DNA of 64,000 bases from Thermohalobaculum sp039821125 (GCA_039821125.1 JBCBOR010000004.1:1-64000); one strand, 5' to 3'. Shown: positions 8,094 through 16,796, numbered from the stretch's first letter. Notes: a model not told the origin generated them from the letters alone. Translations and numbers: made by a program.

Positions 8094-8444
8094 ATGAACC
8101 TCTATCACGTAATGATCGACCTGAAGGATGACGCCAAGGCGCTGGTGTTTGCCAAGGCGCTGGACGAGTGGCTTCGCTATCTGCAAGGCGCGGGCAAGAT
8201 CGGCCCCTGGCGGCTGATGCGCCGAAAGCTGGGGCTGGCTTCGCTGGAGCATGGCGATTTTCTGCTGGAGATCGAAGTCGACCGGATGACCCAGTTGGAC
8301 GATGCGTTCCGCCATGTCTCGGGCCATTCGGATGAGGTCGAGCGGCTGTACTATCCGGTGCACAGCATGATCGCCTCCGCGCGCTACGGTCTCTATCGCC
8401 CCTTCCCGGACGAGGAACGGGCGGAGCGCGTCGCGCTTCTCTGA
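8094..8444 (+). CDS. Conserved small cytosolic protein, function unknown
   Basis: A 116-residue protein with no signal peptide or membrane helix (MNLYHVMIDLKDDAKALVFA...). The fold pattern resembles small alpha/beta dimeric proteins: a beta strand at the N-terminus, a long helix with LDEWLRYLQGAG, then LASLEHGDFLLEIEVDRM. It may belong to a Rhodobacteraceae-type DUF family (DUF6614 is recalled, uncertain). CCGGGAGCC precedes the ATG. It diverges from the dioxygenase with 66 nt between starts, so they may share control. No catalytic motif was recognised. Confidence 0.7.
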   Translation: MNLYHVMIDLKDDAKALVFAKALDEWLRYLQGAGKIGPWRLMRRKLGLASLEHGDFLLEIEVDRMTQLDDAFRHVSGHSDEVERLYYPVHSMIASARYGLYRPFPDEERAERVALL

Positions 8445-8449
8445 CAGCG

Positions 8450-8475
8450 GGGGTGCGTCACGGACGCACCCTACG
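8450..8475 (+). repeat. REP-like hairpin, single
   Basis: Exact family consensus, stem GGGTGCGTC/GACGCACCC with loop ACG then TACGG, starting 5 nt after the upstream stop codon on the same strand. Confidence 0.85.
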
Positions 8476-8480
8476 GGATG

Positions 8481-8906
8481 TTACTCGGGTCGGCAGGTGC
8501 CGCGCGTCATCAGCGCCTGGCCGTTGCGGTAGATCCGTTGGCTGAAGATCATGCGGTCCTTGCCGTCGGACAGGAGGATGCGGATCCAGTCACGGCTGCC
8601 CGGAAGCCGGAAGACCGCGTCCTGCTCTCCAAGGGTCACGTCGAGATGAACCGGGTCAAAGCCCTCCCGATGCAGCACGCCGGTGTCACGGAACACCAGC
8701 CGGAACGGCCATGTCTCGATCCGGCTGCGCCCGGCACAGCCGACATGGATGTTGGCGCAGAACTTCGGCAAGGCCGGGGCACAGTCGAGCGACACGGCGG
8801 TATCGTCCGACGCTGGCGCCGACGCCGATGCCAAAGCCGCAGCCGCTACTGCTGCGGGAAGTAATCCTCGAGCCCACCGTCGCGCCGGACATCCGCTGTG
8901 CAGCAA
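8481..8906 (-). CDS. Exported protein of unknown function
   Basis: A 141-residue predicted secreted protein. The N-terminus (RRWARG, then a run of Leu/Ala ending ASASAPAS) is a signal peptide, giving a mature periplasmic protein of about 110 residues with four cysteines, two of them in CAPALPKFC. The 5' end overlaps the amidinotransferase 3' end by 61 nt, long for this window; the overlap includes the signal peptide, so no shorter ATG start would keep it. It is probably translated from the same mRNA as the amidinotransferase. No family was recognised. Confidence 0.62.
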   Translation of the reverse strand: MLHSGCPARRWARGLLPAAVAAAALASASAPASDDTAVSLDCAPALPKFCANIHVGCAGRSRIETWPFRLVFRDTGVLHREGFDPVHLDVTLGEQDAVFRLPGSRDWIRILLSDGKDRMIFSQRIYRNGQALMTRGTCRPE

Positions 8907-9952
8907 TGCAACCCCCCTCCGAAGGCGTAGGCGTCACGCAGGTCGACCGGGATCACGTTCTGGCCGAGCTTGTCGAGTTGCTCCATCTGCCAGGTCTCGG
9001 ACGCCTCGACACAGACGGTCTTCGGATCCAGCACCAGCACGTTCATGCTGAGCCAGGTCGAGGAATAGCACAAGGGTGGCGGCGCATTGTGCGCGGGCTG
9101 GGCGGCATCGACGATCTCCCAGCCGTTCTTCTCGAAGAGCGCGCGCTGATCATCGGGCAGGCGGCGCTGCGGGTTGTTCAGGATCAGCCCGGGCCGGATC
9201 GGCGTGAAGGTCGCGTCGATATGGATGGGATAGGGATCGCCCGGGAAGTTCACCGTGTGCACCCGGTGATCGTGAAAGTGACGACGCAGCCACTCGATCC
9301 CCTTCAGGTTCGTGGTGAACCCGTGCTGGACCACCAGATCGCGCCCGAACCGCAAGACATCGGCGGCGTCGAACAGCGGTTCCTCCTCGGTCGTCACAAA
9401 GAACTTCTCGGCCGCCCATTCCAGCCGCTTGGCCTCGCCGATCTTGTCGCTGAGATAATCCGGGTGGTAGTCCGCATCGGTCAGCCGCGGCTTGGGCGCG
9501 GTCTCATGCCGGAAGTTCGGGTCTTCGTCGAAATAGCGCTGCATCAGCGGGCGGTAGCAGAGGTACTCGAACCACCGGCAGCGATAGGACATCGTCGCCT
9601 CGAGGATCTCGTTGCCCACGGTCAGCAGCACATCGCGCGGCGGCATGCAGCCGAACTGGCTGTCGGTGTGGAAATCCGGCGTGGTGACGGGTTGGGAGAA
9701 GTCGATCGGGTCGGGCCGGTCGACCGCGACACCGCGCCCGCGCAGCATGTCGGCAAACCCGTCCAGCAATTCGTTCGCGCGGTCGATCGTCTCCTGCGGG
9801 CGCATGCCCCACTGGCCGCGCATATCGCTGTCCTCTGGCACCTTGGCGTCCAGCGCAGGCTCGGCGGGCGGGATATGGCAGCCATCGGCACGCCCCACGA
9901 TGACGTGCTTCAGTGGATCCCACTCGTTCCAGGAATTGACGACGGTCGGCAT
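8846..9952 (-). CDS. Glycine amidinotransferase-like enzyme
   Basis: A 368-residue amidinotransferase of the AGAT/StrB family, which moves the amidino group of arginine to an amine such as glycine via an amidino-cysteine intermediate. The family signatures are visible: SWNEWDPLKHVIVGRADG near the N-terminus, an Asp in DAADVLRFGRD, HIDATFTPIRPGLIL around the catalytic His, and GGGLHCCTADVRR with the nucleophile at about C350. All lie in the expected order and the length fits. The acceptor is unknown: guanidinoacetate synthesis is possible but no partner methyltransferase is adjacent. GGGGAGAGAGCC precedes the ATG. Confidence 0.85.
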   Translation of the reverse strand: MPTVVNSWNEWDPLKHVIVGRADGCHIPPAEPALDAKVPEDSDMRGQWGMRPQETIDRANELLDGFADMLRGRGVAVDRPDPIDFSQPVTTPDFHTDSQFGCMPPRDVLLTVGNEILEATMSYRCRWFEYLCYRPLMQRYFDEDPNFRHETAPKPRLTDADYHPDYLSDKIGEAKRLEWAAEKFFVTTEEEPLFDAADVLRFGRDLVVQHGFTTNLKGIEWLRRHFHDHRVHTVNFPGDPYPIHIDATFTPIRPGLILNNPQRRLPDDQRALFEKNGWEIVDAAQPAHNAPPPLCYSSTWLSMNVLVLDPKTVCVEASETWQMEQLDKLGQNVIPVDLRDAYAFGGGLHCCTADVRRDGGLEDYFPQQ

Positions 9953-10162
9953 GGCTCTCTCCCCTTTTGCGGTCCTGTGGATTCACGCGATTACAAGAGG
10001 CCCGGCAAGGCGGATCTGGACCCTCTGATGTCCCGAATGCGACGTTGGACGCGCACAGCGTCGCGGCGATGCGCGACCTGTGCTGGCGGTGTGCGTCCGG
10101 ACGCGGCTTGACCTTGCGGGTCTGAAGATCATGCTCCGGATGCATCCGTGCCGGGAGTGTTC

Positions 10163-10474
10163 ATGTCTGACGGTGTTCCGATCTGCCCGCTCTGTCTGCG
10201 CCCGATCCCGGCGGAGGCAAAGCAGAGCCTGCATCACCTGATCCCGAAGCTGAGGGGCGGGGCAGGCGGGCCGGTGGTGCGATTGCATCAGATCTGCCAT
10301 AACGAGATCCACGCGACCCTGTCCGAGACCGAGCTTGCCCGGCACTACAACACAGTCGAGTCCCTGCGCGCCCATCCCAGACTCGCGAAGTTCATCACCT
10401 GGATCGGCTCCAAGCCGCCGGGGTTTCACAGCCGGTCAGCCGGAACTGGACGCCGCCGCAGGAGTGGACGGTGA
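10163..10474 (+). CDS. HNH endonuclease-like protein
   Basis: A 103-residue protein with an HNH-type zinc/nuclease core: CPLCLRPIP and LHHLIPKLRGGAGG, then HQICHNEIHATLS. The pattern C-x2-C, HH, C-H-x3-H fits ββα-metal HNH folds, and the family contains nucleases and DNA-binding relatives. The ATG at 10163 (MSDGVPICPL) is chosen over 10148 because GGGAG lies just before it. Its stop overlaps the GTG of the acetyltransferase gene (GTGA), implying coupling. A stand-alone small HNH gene of this sort is common in Rhodobacteraceae, and its role is unknown. Confidence 0.75.
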   Translation: MSDGVPICPLCLRPIPAEAKQSLHHLIPKLRGGAGGPVVRLHQICHNEIHATLSETELARHYNTVESLRAHPRLAKFITWIGSKPPGFHSRSAGTGRRRRSGR

Positions 10475-11049
10475 CATCGGAACGTGAGAAAGCCCTGGCG
10501 GGTGAACCCTACCAGACCCGGGATCCCGATCTTTTGGCGCTGCACCGCCGGGCGCTTGGTCTTTGCCGCGATCTCGAGAAGGCGGACACGGTCGAGGCGA
10601 TGGCGGCAACCCTTGGTGCGCTTCTGGGATCTGCCGGCAAGGGGGTGTGGATCGCACCCCGCTTTCATTGCGATTACGGCGTCAATATCCACATCGCCGA
10701 CGATGTTTTCGTCAACGTGAACTGTGTTTTCCTGGACGGGGCCGAGATCCACATCGGTGCGGGCGCCCTGATCGGTCCGGCGGTGCAGATCCTGACCGTG
10801 ACGCACCCGGTGCCGGCCAGCGAGCGGATGATCCGGCACGCAGATGGCAGTCGCGGCTACACAACCTTTGCCAAACCGATCACAATCGGCGAGGAGGCAT
10901 GGATCGGTGCGGGTGCGCTGATCCTGCCGGGTGCGACCATCGGCGCGCGCTCGGTTGTCGCGGCGGGCAGCGTTGTGACGCAAGACATACCGCCTGACAC
11001 CATCGCCGGGGGCAATCCGGCGCGGGCACTGAAGACAAGCGGGGAGTGA
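10471..11049 (+). CDS. Maltose/galactoside O-acetyltransferase-like hexapeptide protein
   Basis: A 192-residue left-handed beta-helix acetyltransferase of the maltose/nodulation (Maa/NodL/LacA) type. An N-terminal cap (EREKALAGEPYQTRDPDL) is followed by hexapeptide turns, including the catalytic-His stretch LTVTHPVPA and the C-terminal IGARSVVAAGSVVTQDIPPD with the NPAR substrate/CoA motif. It should transfer acetyl from acetyl-CoA to a sugar hydroxyl. The start is GTG with CAGGAG nearby and a 4-nt overlap with the HNH gene. The SDR gene follows after 3 nt, so the run is one operon. Confidence 0.85.
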   Translation: MTSEREKALAGEPYQTRDPDLLALHRRALGLCRDLEKADTVEAMAATLGALLGSAGKGVWIAPRFHCDYGVNIHIADDVFVNVNCVFLDGAEIHIGAGALIGPAVQILTVTHPVPASERMIRHADGSRGYTTFAKPITIGEEAWIGAGALILPGATIGARSVVAAGSVVTQDIPPDTIAGGNPARALKTSGE

Positions 11050-11052
11050 CCC

Positions 11053-11886
11053 ATGACAAAGCGAACGATCCTGATCACAGGCTGTTCCTCGGGCATCGGC
11101 TATCACGCGGCCCACGAGTTGCAAAAGCGGGGCTGGCAGGTGCTGGCGACATGCCGGGCCGAGGCCGATTGCCAACGTCTGCTGGACGAGGGGCTGGAGA
11201 GCTTCCGGCTCGACTATCAGGACCCGGCCTCGATTGCCGAGGCGTTCGAGACGGCGATGGAACTGACCGGCGGGCGGCTGGATGCGCTGTTCAACAACGG
11301 CGCCTATGCCATGGCGGGCGCGATCGAGGACATTCCAACCGATGCCTGGCGCGAGATGTTCGAGGCAAATTTCTTTGGCTGGCACGAGCTGACGCGCATG
11401 GTGATCCCGGTCATGCGGGCGCAGGGGGCGGGGCGGATCGTGCAGTGTTCTTCGGTGCTCGGGTTCGGCTACGTCCGGATGCGCGGGCCCTATACCACCA
11501 CCAAGCACGCGCTCAACGGCTATACCGATGTCCTGCGGCTGGAGCTTGACGGCACGGGGATCCACCCGATCCTGCTGGAACCCGGGCCAATCCGCACGAA
11601 AATCCGCGAGAATGCGCAAAAGCACTACGAACGCTGGACCGAGAAGGAAAACACCCCCTGGGCCGCGTTCTACAAATCGGTGGTGGAAAAGCGGCTCTAC
11701 GCGGTCGACCCAGAGCCCGACCGGTTCGAGCTGACCTGCGAAGCAACAACGAAAAAGCTCATTCATGCGCTGGAAAGCCCGCGACCTCATGCCCGTTACT
11801 ATGTCACCACGGCGACATATATCGTCGGCTACCTGAAGCGGGTGCTGCCGACACGATGGCTCGACCGCATACTCATCAAAGGATAG
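11053..11886 (+). CDS. Short-chain dehydrogenase/reductase
   Basis: A 277-residue NAD(P)-dependent SDR. The cofactor motif TGCSSGIG (9-16), the NNGAYA motif near 81-86, catalytic Ser at about 133/134 and the YTTTK catalytic pair (Y147, K151) are complete. The C-terminal 90 residues, with PRPHARYYVTTATYIVGYLKRVLP, give a hydrophobic tail that may sit at the membrane, as in retinol-dehydrogenase-like SDRs. The substrate is unknown. GGGGAGTGACCC precedes the ATG. Confidence 0.88.
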   Translation: MTKRTILITGCSSGIGYHAAHELQKRGWQVLATCRAEADCQRLLDEGLESFRLDYQDPASIAEAFETAMELTGGRLDALFNNGAYAMAGAIEDIPTDAWREMFEANFFGWHELTRMVIPVMRAQGAGRIVQCSSVLGFGYVRMRGPYTTTKHALNGYTDVLRLELDGTGIHPILLEPGPIRTKIRENAQKHYERWTEKENTPWAAFYKSVVEKRLYAVDPEPDRFELTCEATTKKLIHALESPRPHARYYVTTATYIVGYLKRVLPTRWLDRILIKG

Positions 11887-11892
11887 CGGGCC

Positions 11893-12090
11893 ATGGGAAC
11901 GGCGTTGCTGTATCTGGGCGGGGCCGCCTGCATTGTCACGGTCGTCGTGCTGGCCATGGGCATCCGGGGCTTCGGCACGGGAAAGATGACGCCCGAGCGG
12001 CAGAACCGGATGATGCGATACCGGATCGGGGCGCAGTTCGTCGCGGTGATCCTGATGGTTCTGGCGGTCTGGCTGATCCAGGGTGACTAG
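11893..12090 (+). CDS. HIG1-domain twin-helix membrane protein
   Basis: A 65-residue protein with two membrane helices (about 4-24 and 46-62) joined by a basic loop (GTGKMTPERQNRMMRYRIGAQ). This matches the HIG1/twin-transmembrane family linked to respiratory complexes in mitochondria and alphaproteobacteria. It starts 6 nt after the SDR stop and overlaps the end of the convergent membrane gene by 4 nt. Whether it associates with cytochrome oxidase here is inferred from the family only. Confidence 0.75.
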   Translation: MGTALLYLGGAACIVTVVVLAMGIRGFGTGKMTPERQNRMMRYRIGAQFVAVILMVLAVWLIQGD

Positions 12091-12512
12091 GCCGGTCCCG
12101 CGGTCAGCGCGGCGCCAAGGCTCATCAGGCCGAGCGCGATCGCGATGCCGGTTGTGGGAATGCTGAACCAGTACCGGATCGACAGGGTGAGGTAGAGCGC
12201 TGCGATCACTGGTGCACCAAAGCGCAGGGCCGGCATGGCCAGCGCATCGGGCGCGGTGAGCGCCACAACCAGCACACTGCCGCCAAAAATCATCGCACCC
12301 AGTGCATGGCTGTAGTTGAACCCGATCCAGGCGCGCCAGAGATCGGTCTGGGCGGTCAGGCCAAGCCGCGCGGTGCGCATCGTCTCCACGAGGGCCGGGT
12401 CTTGCGGGGCCAGCAACTTCGGGTGCCGCTCGTCACGCCAAGTGTAGAGCCCGTGAAGCGCGCCAAGCAGGGCGATGATCGCGCCGCCGATGGCGAAAAG
12501 GATGCTGGCCAT
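12087..12512 (-). CDS. Small four-helix membrane protein
   Basis: A 141-residue integral membrane protein starting MASILFAIGGAIIALLGALHG. Four hydrophobic segments (about 2-20, 68-88, 95-115 and 118-138) are separated by a polar loop (TWRDERHPKLLAPQDP). GGGAGGCCCTG precedes the ATG, which decides the start over the much longer upstream ORF. It converges with the HIG1 gene, overlapping by 4 nt. No catalytic motif or confident family was recognised. Confidence 0.7.
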   Translation of the reverse strand: MASILFAIGGAIIALLGALHGLYTWRDERHPKLLAPQDPALVETMRTARLGLTAQTDLWRAWIGFNYSHALGAMIFGGSVLVVALTAPDALAMPALRFGAPVIAALYLTLSIRYWFSIPTTGIAIALGLMSLGAALTAGPA

Positions 12513-12605
12513 CAGGGCCTCCCGACTGCGCAAGTGACATCGCCGCTTGCCCGCATGACATCCGCGCTCTATCTGCGACGCAACACGGCAGGAGGACGCA
12601 GCGAC

Positions 12606-13178
12606 ATGGTCGTACTGAACAAGATCTATACCAAGACCGGAGATGGCGGCGACACGGCGCTGGGCAATGGTGCCCGGGTGGCAAAGTACTCGGCGCGGGT
12701 GACAGCTTACGGCACGGTGGACGAGACGAATGCAACCGTCGGTCTGGCGCGGCTGCATGCCGAGGGCGACATGGATGCGGCGCTTGGCCGGATCCAGAAT
12801 GACCTTTTCGATCTGGGTGCGGATCTCTGCCGCCCGGACATGGCGAAGGATGACGAGGCCGAGTACACGCCGCTGCGAATGACCGAAGGGCAGGTCTCGC
12901 GCCTGGAAGGCGAGATCGACGCGATGAACGAAGCGCTGGAGCCACTGCGCAGTTTCGTGCTTCCGGGGGGCTCGGCGCTGGCGGCGCATCTGCATCTCTG
13001 CCGCACGATCTCGCGCCGGGCCGAACGCCTGACGGTCGAGCTTGGTGCGGTCGAGGAGGTGAACGTTCACGCGGTGACCTATCTCAACCGGTTGTCGGAC
13101 TGGTTCTTCGTTGCCTCACGCATCGCGAATGATGACGGCCGGGCAGACGTGCTGTGGGTGCCGGGGGCAAACCGCTGA
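12606..13178 (+). CDS. pduO: PduO-type ATP:cob(I)alamin adenosyltransferase
   Basis: A 190-residue adenosyltransferase that transfers adenosyl from ATP to cob(I)alamin to make coenzyme B12. The ATP-binding N-terminus IYTKTGDGGDTALGNG, the conserved YGTVDETNA, the FVLPGG segment and the RRAER motif near the C-terminus are all present and ordered as in PduO/MMAB. GCAGGAGGACGCAGCGAC before the ATG fixes the start; the longer ORF is spurious. It diverges from the small membrane gene. No other cobalamin genes are in the window. The symbol marks the enzyme type, not a Pdu operon. Confidence 0.9.
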   Translation: MVVLNKIYTKTGDGGDTALGNGARVAKYSARVTAYGTVDETNATVGLARLHAEGDMDAALGRIQNDLFDLGADLCRPDMAKDDEAEYTPLRMTEGQVSRLEGEIDAMNEALEPLRSFVLPGGSALAAHLHLCRTISRRAERLTVELGAVEEVNVHAVTYLNRLSDWFFVASRIANDDGRADVLWVPGANR

Positions 13179-13188
13179 CCTGACACGG

Positions 13189-13258
13189 GGGGTGCGTCAC
13201 GGACGCACCCTACGGGGTGTTGCGCCTGGCCGCTTAGGGTGCGTCCGTGACGCACCCT
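13189..13258. repeat. Paired REP-like element
   Basis: A forward unit (13189-13214) and a reverse unit (13234-13258) are separated by a linker containing GTGTTGCGC. It starts 10 nt after the adenosyltransferase stop and fills the gap before the amn promoter region. Confidence 0.85.
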
Positions 13259-13364
13259 TGCTGAAAGTCGGTGTGCGGTGGTCGTTGCACTGCCGCTGGA
13301 CGGGATTGCATTCGGGCTCATCCTCGGTCATGCCTCACGGCACCGCCGCCAGGAGGTGACACCC

Positions 13365-14807
13365 ATGACCCCGCCACGCCATGTCCCGAAGATCTTCACC
13401 GAGGCCGTCGAGGCGGTCCACTATGCCGGTGAGATCTACGAGGCAGGTCTGAGCGCGGTCCAGGACGGTCTGGCACGGCTCGCGCGGGGCGAGGAGACCC
13501 CTTTGGTCCACGCGCCCTATCCCGAGATTGAGATCGCCGCGACCCACCACGACCTGAATGTCGATGCCCGCCGATCCTATGGCGTGCTGCTCGAGCCCGG
13601 GGTCTACACGACCACCCTGACCCGCCCGGATCTTTTCGCAGATTACTACACCGAGCAGATCGGGCTGCTGATCGCGCGCCACAAGGTGAGCGTGACCATC
13701 CGCGAGAGCGCCTCGCAGATCCCGCTGCCCTTTGCCAGGGAAAGCAGCCTGATCAATCTGGATGAAGCCGGCGTGCGCGCGCTGCAGACACAATTCGCCC
13801 TGCCAGACCTCTGGCAGACGGATGACGCGATCGCGTCCTCGGCCAAGCCGCACCGGGACGATGACGTCAATCCTCTGGCGCTGTTCACGGCGGAGCGGGT
13901 GGATTACTCGCTGGCGCGATTGCGTCATTACACCGGCACCGCGGAGTCGCACTTTCAACGCTTCGTGCTGCTGACGAACTACCAACGCTACATCGATGCC
14001 TTCAACGACTATGCCCTGGCCGAGCTGGAGGCAGATGGCGACGACATCGCGTTTGTCGGGCCGGGCAATGTCATGCACCGTGCGGGTGGGGTGGTCGAGG
14101 GGCAGGCTCCGGCCAGCCTGCCGCAGATGCCCGCCTACCACCTGAAGCGCCCTGATGGCGATGGCATCACCATGGTGAACATCGGGGTCGGCCCGTCGAA
14201 CGCGAAGACGATGACGGACCATCTGGCCGTGCTGCGCCCGCATTGCTGGATGATGCTGGGGCACTGCGCGGGGCTGCGCCGCTCGCAGTTGCTGGGCGAC
14301 TATGTGCTGGCGCATGGCTATGTCCGGGCCGATCACGTGCTGGATGATGACATCCCGCCCTGGGTGCCGATCCCGCCGATCGCCGAGGTGCAGACCGCCC
14401 TGCAGGAGGCGATCGCTGAGGTCACAGGCCTGCGCGGGCGCGAGATGAAACGCCGGGTGCGGACAGGGACTGTCTACACGACTGACAACCGCAACTGGGA
14501 GCTGCGTTTTCGCGAGGTCTTTGGTGAGCTGAACATGAGCCGGGCCATCGCTGTCGACATGGAAAGCGCGACCATCGCCGCGAACGGGTTCAGGTTCCGG
14601 GTACCCTATGGGACCTTGCTCTGCGTCTCGGACAAGCCGGTGCATGGCGAATTGAAACTTGGCGGCACCGCAAACGCCTTCTACCGCGAGCGGGTCAGCC
14701 AGCACCTGATGGTCGGGATCGAGACCATGCGTCTGCTGCGAGAGCAAGGGCCGGATCAGCTCCATTCCCGCAAGCTGCGCGGTTTCGACGAGCCGGCCTT
14801 TCGGTAG
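13365..14807 (+). CDS. amn: AMP nucleosidase
   Basis: A 480-residue AMP nucleosidase, which hydrolyses AMP to adenine and ribose 5-phosphate and so helps regulate adenylate levels. Length is close to E. coli Amn. An N-terminal regulatory domain (about 1-190) precedes a nucleoside-phosphorylase-like catalytic domain with YHLKRPDGDGITMVNIGVGP, WMMLGHCAGLR, and VDMESATIAANGFRFRVPYG carrying the catalytic/ribose-binding Glu and the closing Asp in VSDKPVHGE. AGGAGGTGACACCC before the ATG is a near-ideal ribosome site and decides this start. The gene stands alone. Confidence 0.92.
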   Translation: MTPPRHVPKIFTEAVEAVHYAGEIYEAGLSAVQDGLARLARGEETPLVHAPYPEIEIAATHHDLNVDARRSYGVLLEPGVYTTTLTRPDLFADYYTEQIGLLIARHKVSVTIRESASQIPLPFARESSLINLDEAGVRALQTQFALPDLWQTDDAIASSAKPHRDDDVNPLALFTAERVDYSLARLRHYTGTAESHFQRFVLLTNYQRYIDAFNDYALAELEADGDDIAFVGPGNVMHRAGGVVEGQAPASLPQMPAYHLKRPDGDGITMVNIGVGPSNAKTMTDHLAVLRPHCWMMLGHCAGLRRSQLLGDYVLAHGYVRADHVLDDDIPPWVPIPPIAEVQTALQEAIAEVTGLRGREMKRRVRTGTVYTTDNRNWELRFREVFGELNMSRAIAVDMESATIAANGFRFRVPYGTLLCVSDKPVHGELKLGGTANAFYRERVSQHLMVGIETMRLLREQGPDQLHSRKLRGFDEPAFR

Positions 14808-14810
14808 GCG

Positions 14811-14836
14811 AGGGTGCGTCACGGACGCACCCTACG
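14811..14836 (+). repeat. REP-like hairpin, single
   Basis: Consensus unit beginning 3 nt after the amn stop codon, same strand; it fills nearly the whole gap to the convergent gene. Confidence 0.85.
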
Positions 14837-14839
14837 GCG

Positions 14840-15397
14840 TCACTCCCCGGGCAGATCGTCGAGCTCAAGGCCGTCGAGCTTTGCCGCCGCGCCGGGGTGC
14901 AGCGGCAGGTCGGTGGTCTCCGGGTGCTTCGCCCGCCCGCTCTCGCCGAGCGCGCTGGCCAGCATCCAGCCGTGGCGTAGTGGCAGATCCTTGTCCGCAA
15001 CCAGCAGGTAGCCGCTGAGATCATTGATCCAGGTCAGCGGGATCTGGCCATAGGGCGCGAACTTGCCCTGCCCGCCTGCCATCTCGACGGCATCGGCCCG
15101 TGAGAGGATCGCGATTTCCATCTGGTCGGTCCCGATCAGGCTGGCCAGCCGTTCCGGATGCGGCGCCCGCGCCACCCGGGCCTTTGCCTTGGGGAGCGCG
15201 TGGTTGATCTCCTCGACCAAGTCCTGAGCCAGGCGGTACGTCTCGAGATCCTTGCGGTGACAGCCGACCAGCAGGTGCTTGCGCCGATACGCCACCCATT
15301 GCGGATAGAGCGTGTGCGCCGCCGCCGGGGCAAGGGTACTGGCCGCAATCCCTGCGGCCAGCCCGATCAGCATCGTGCGTCTCTGCACGGTGGTCAT
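14840..15397 (-). CDS. Small exported protein resembling one lobe of a solute-binding protein
   Basis: A 185-residue protein with a twin-arginine-like start (MTTVQRRTMLIGLAAGIAAS) and a cleavage site near APAAAHT. The mature part (HLLVGCHRKDLETYRLAQDL... MEIAILSRADAVEMAGG) resembles the N-terminal half of TAXI- or NMT1-type periplasmic binding proteins but is about half their length, so it could be a truncated or single-lobe relative. It overlaps the acetamidase-like gene upstream by 4 nt (ATGA), so both form one operon and probably one pathway. The family call is tentative. Confidence 0.6.
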   Translation of the reverse strand: MTTVQRRTMLIGLAAGIAASTLAPAAAHTLYPQWVAYRRKHLLVGCHRKDLETYRLAQDLVEEINHALPKAKARVARAPHPERLASLIGTDQMEIAILSRADAVEMAGGQGKFAPYGQIPLTWINDLSGYLLVADKDLPLRHGWMLASALGESGRAKHPETTDLPLHPGAAAKLDGLELDDLPGE

Positions 15398-16635
15398 TCG
15401 TCGAACACGTCCATGTTCAGAACCGCCGTGACCACGTAGTTCGGCACGTCCACGACCTGTCCCACGCGCAGATCCACCGCGACCGAGGCGAGGATGTACG
15501 CCTGCTCGGATGTCAGCCCGTGTTCGCGCTGGATATAGTCGATCATCTGGATCAGGGCGTGGCGCGCCGCCAGCGTCAGGTCCTCGGAGAGGTTGGTCAG
15601 GTCCGAGATCTCCTCGGCGTCCAGATAGGTGTGGTAGGGTGGCACGGTGCCCGCATCCTTCAGCGGCAATCCGACCGTCTGATAGAACTTCGACGGCTCG
15701 ATGTCCTTGATCTGAGAGCCGCCCTCGACCGCAGGCGCCGTGATGTTGGCGCCCTCGCCAGGCCGGATCTCGGTGGTCAGGGTCACGACAGCGCCCATCT
15801 CGATCGCGGTGCCCGAGACCTCGCCATCGCCCTGAGCGTAGTGCACGTCGCCGACGAACAGGCCGCAGCCATCGATGAAGCAGGGGAACAGCATCGTCGT
15901 GCCGATCTGCATCTGCTGGACGTCCATGTTGCCGCCGTTCTCGCGCGGTGGCACCGTGCGCAGGCAGTCATCCTTGTGCGAGCCTTCGGGACCACAGACA
16001 GCCGTGGGCAGCGCGCCAACCGGTTGCGGGGGCAGGGCGATGCCGCCCGCGGCGGCGAGGGCGGCCTCGCGCGCCTTCCAGGCGGTGACCTCTTCCTCAC
16101 CCGGCAGCACACCGACCGAGCCGAGGAACGCCTCGAACGGCACCTTAACGCCGGGCATCCCGTCGGATTCCGCGTGGGTCCGCGAGAGGCGCCAGTTCAC
16201 GACATAGGGCTCGGTGTAGATGTCGCGCAGAAAGCCGAACCCGGGCGCGATGACCGTGTAGCCATACTCGTCCGGTGCGATGTCCATCAACGTCACCGCC
16301 AGCACGTCGCCGCGCTTGGCGCCCTCAATATGGACCGGGCCGGTCATCGGGTGCACGAGGTTCAGGTCAACCGCGGCCAGGTCCGCAGCCACCGAGTCCA
16401 GCGTTAGGTCGCTGTCCAGCGCATCGCGCGCATGCAGGACGATGACATCGCCCGGATTGGCGCGCGCCACCGGAGGGATCGCCGGGTGATAGCGGTTGAA
16501 GCAGTTGGGATCGTCGGCGCAGTGATCGCCCTGTTTCTCGATCACGACCTTGGTCATCCATGTGACATCGGTCGTATCGGCCAGCGCGGCCATCGGCAGC
16601 AATGCGGCCCCTGCCGCCAGATATGTCACTCTCAT
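15394..16635 (-). CDS. Secreted acetamidase/formamidase-family hydrolase
   Basis: A 413-residue FmdA/AmdA-family protein. Family members hydrolyse formamide, acetamide or related amides to ammonia and the acid in the cytoplasm. Hallmarks are HARDALDSDLT, LVHPMTGPVHIEGAKRGDVL, the GGNMDVQQMQIGTTMLFP stretch, and FVGDVHYAQGDGEVSGTAIEMGA. Unusually it carries a signal peptide (MRVTYLAAGAALLPMAALAD), so this enzyme should act in the periplasm. It also has extra cysteines (CADDPNC, CGPEGSHKDDC, CFIDGC) that could form disulfides there. The stop overlaps the following small exported protein. Substrate unknown. Confidence 0.82.
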   Translation of the reverse strand: MRVTYLAAGAALLPMAALADTTDVTWMTKVVIEKQGDHCADDPNCFNRYHPAIPPVARANPGDVIVLHARDALDSDLTLDSVAADLAAVDLNLVHPMTGPVHIEGAKRGDVLAVTLMDIAPDEYGYTVIAPGFGFLRDIYTEPYVVNWRLSRTHAESDGMPGVKVPFEAFLGSVGVLPGEEEVTAWKAREAALAAAGGIALPPQPVGALPTAVCGPEGSHKDDCLRTVPPRENGGNMDVQQMQIGTTMLFPCFIDGCGLFVGDVHYAQGDGEVSGTAIEMGAVVTLTTEIRPGEGANITAPAVEGGSQIKDIEPSKFYQTVGLPLKDAGTVPPYHTYLDAEEISDLTNLSEDLTLAARHALIQMIDYIQREHGLTSEQAYILASVAVDLRVGQVVDVPNYVVTAVLNMDVFDE

Positions 16636-16761
16636 CAGCCCCTCCTTGGCAATGCGTTCTGCAGTGCAGCAAGAGGGAGCATTCGCGCGAATCGCGCCGC
16701 GTGCAAGAGGTTACGGCGATTCAACTCATCCGTGATGCGCGACGTCGCACGTGCAACGCGA

Positions 16762-16787
16762 CGTAGGGTGCGTCCGTGACGCACCCT
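16762..16787 (-). repeat. REP-like hairpin, single, reverse orientation
   Basis: Consensus unit on the minus strand, starting 9 nt after the stop codon of the minus-strand dehydrogenase gene, so its orientation follows that gene. Confidence 0.85.
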
Positions 16788-16796
16788 TGCCTCGGG

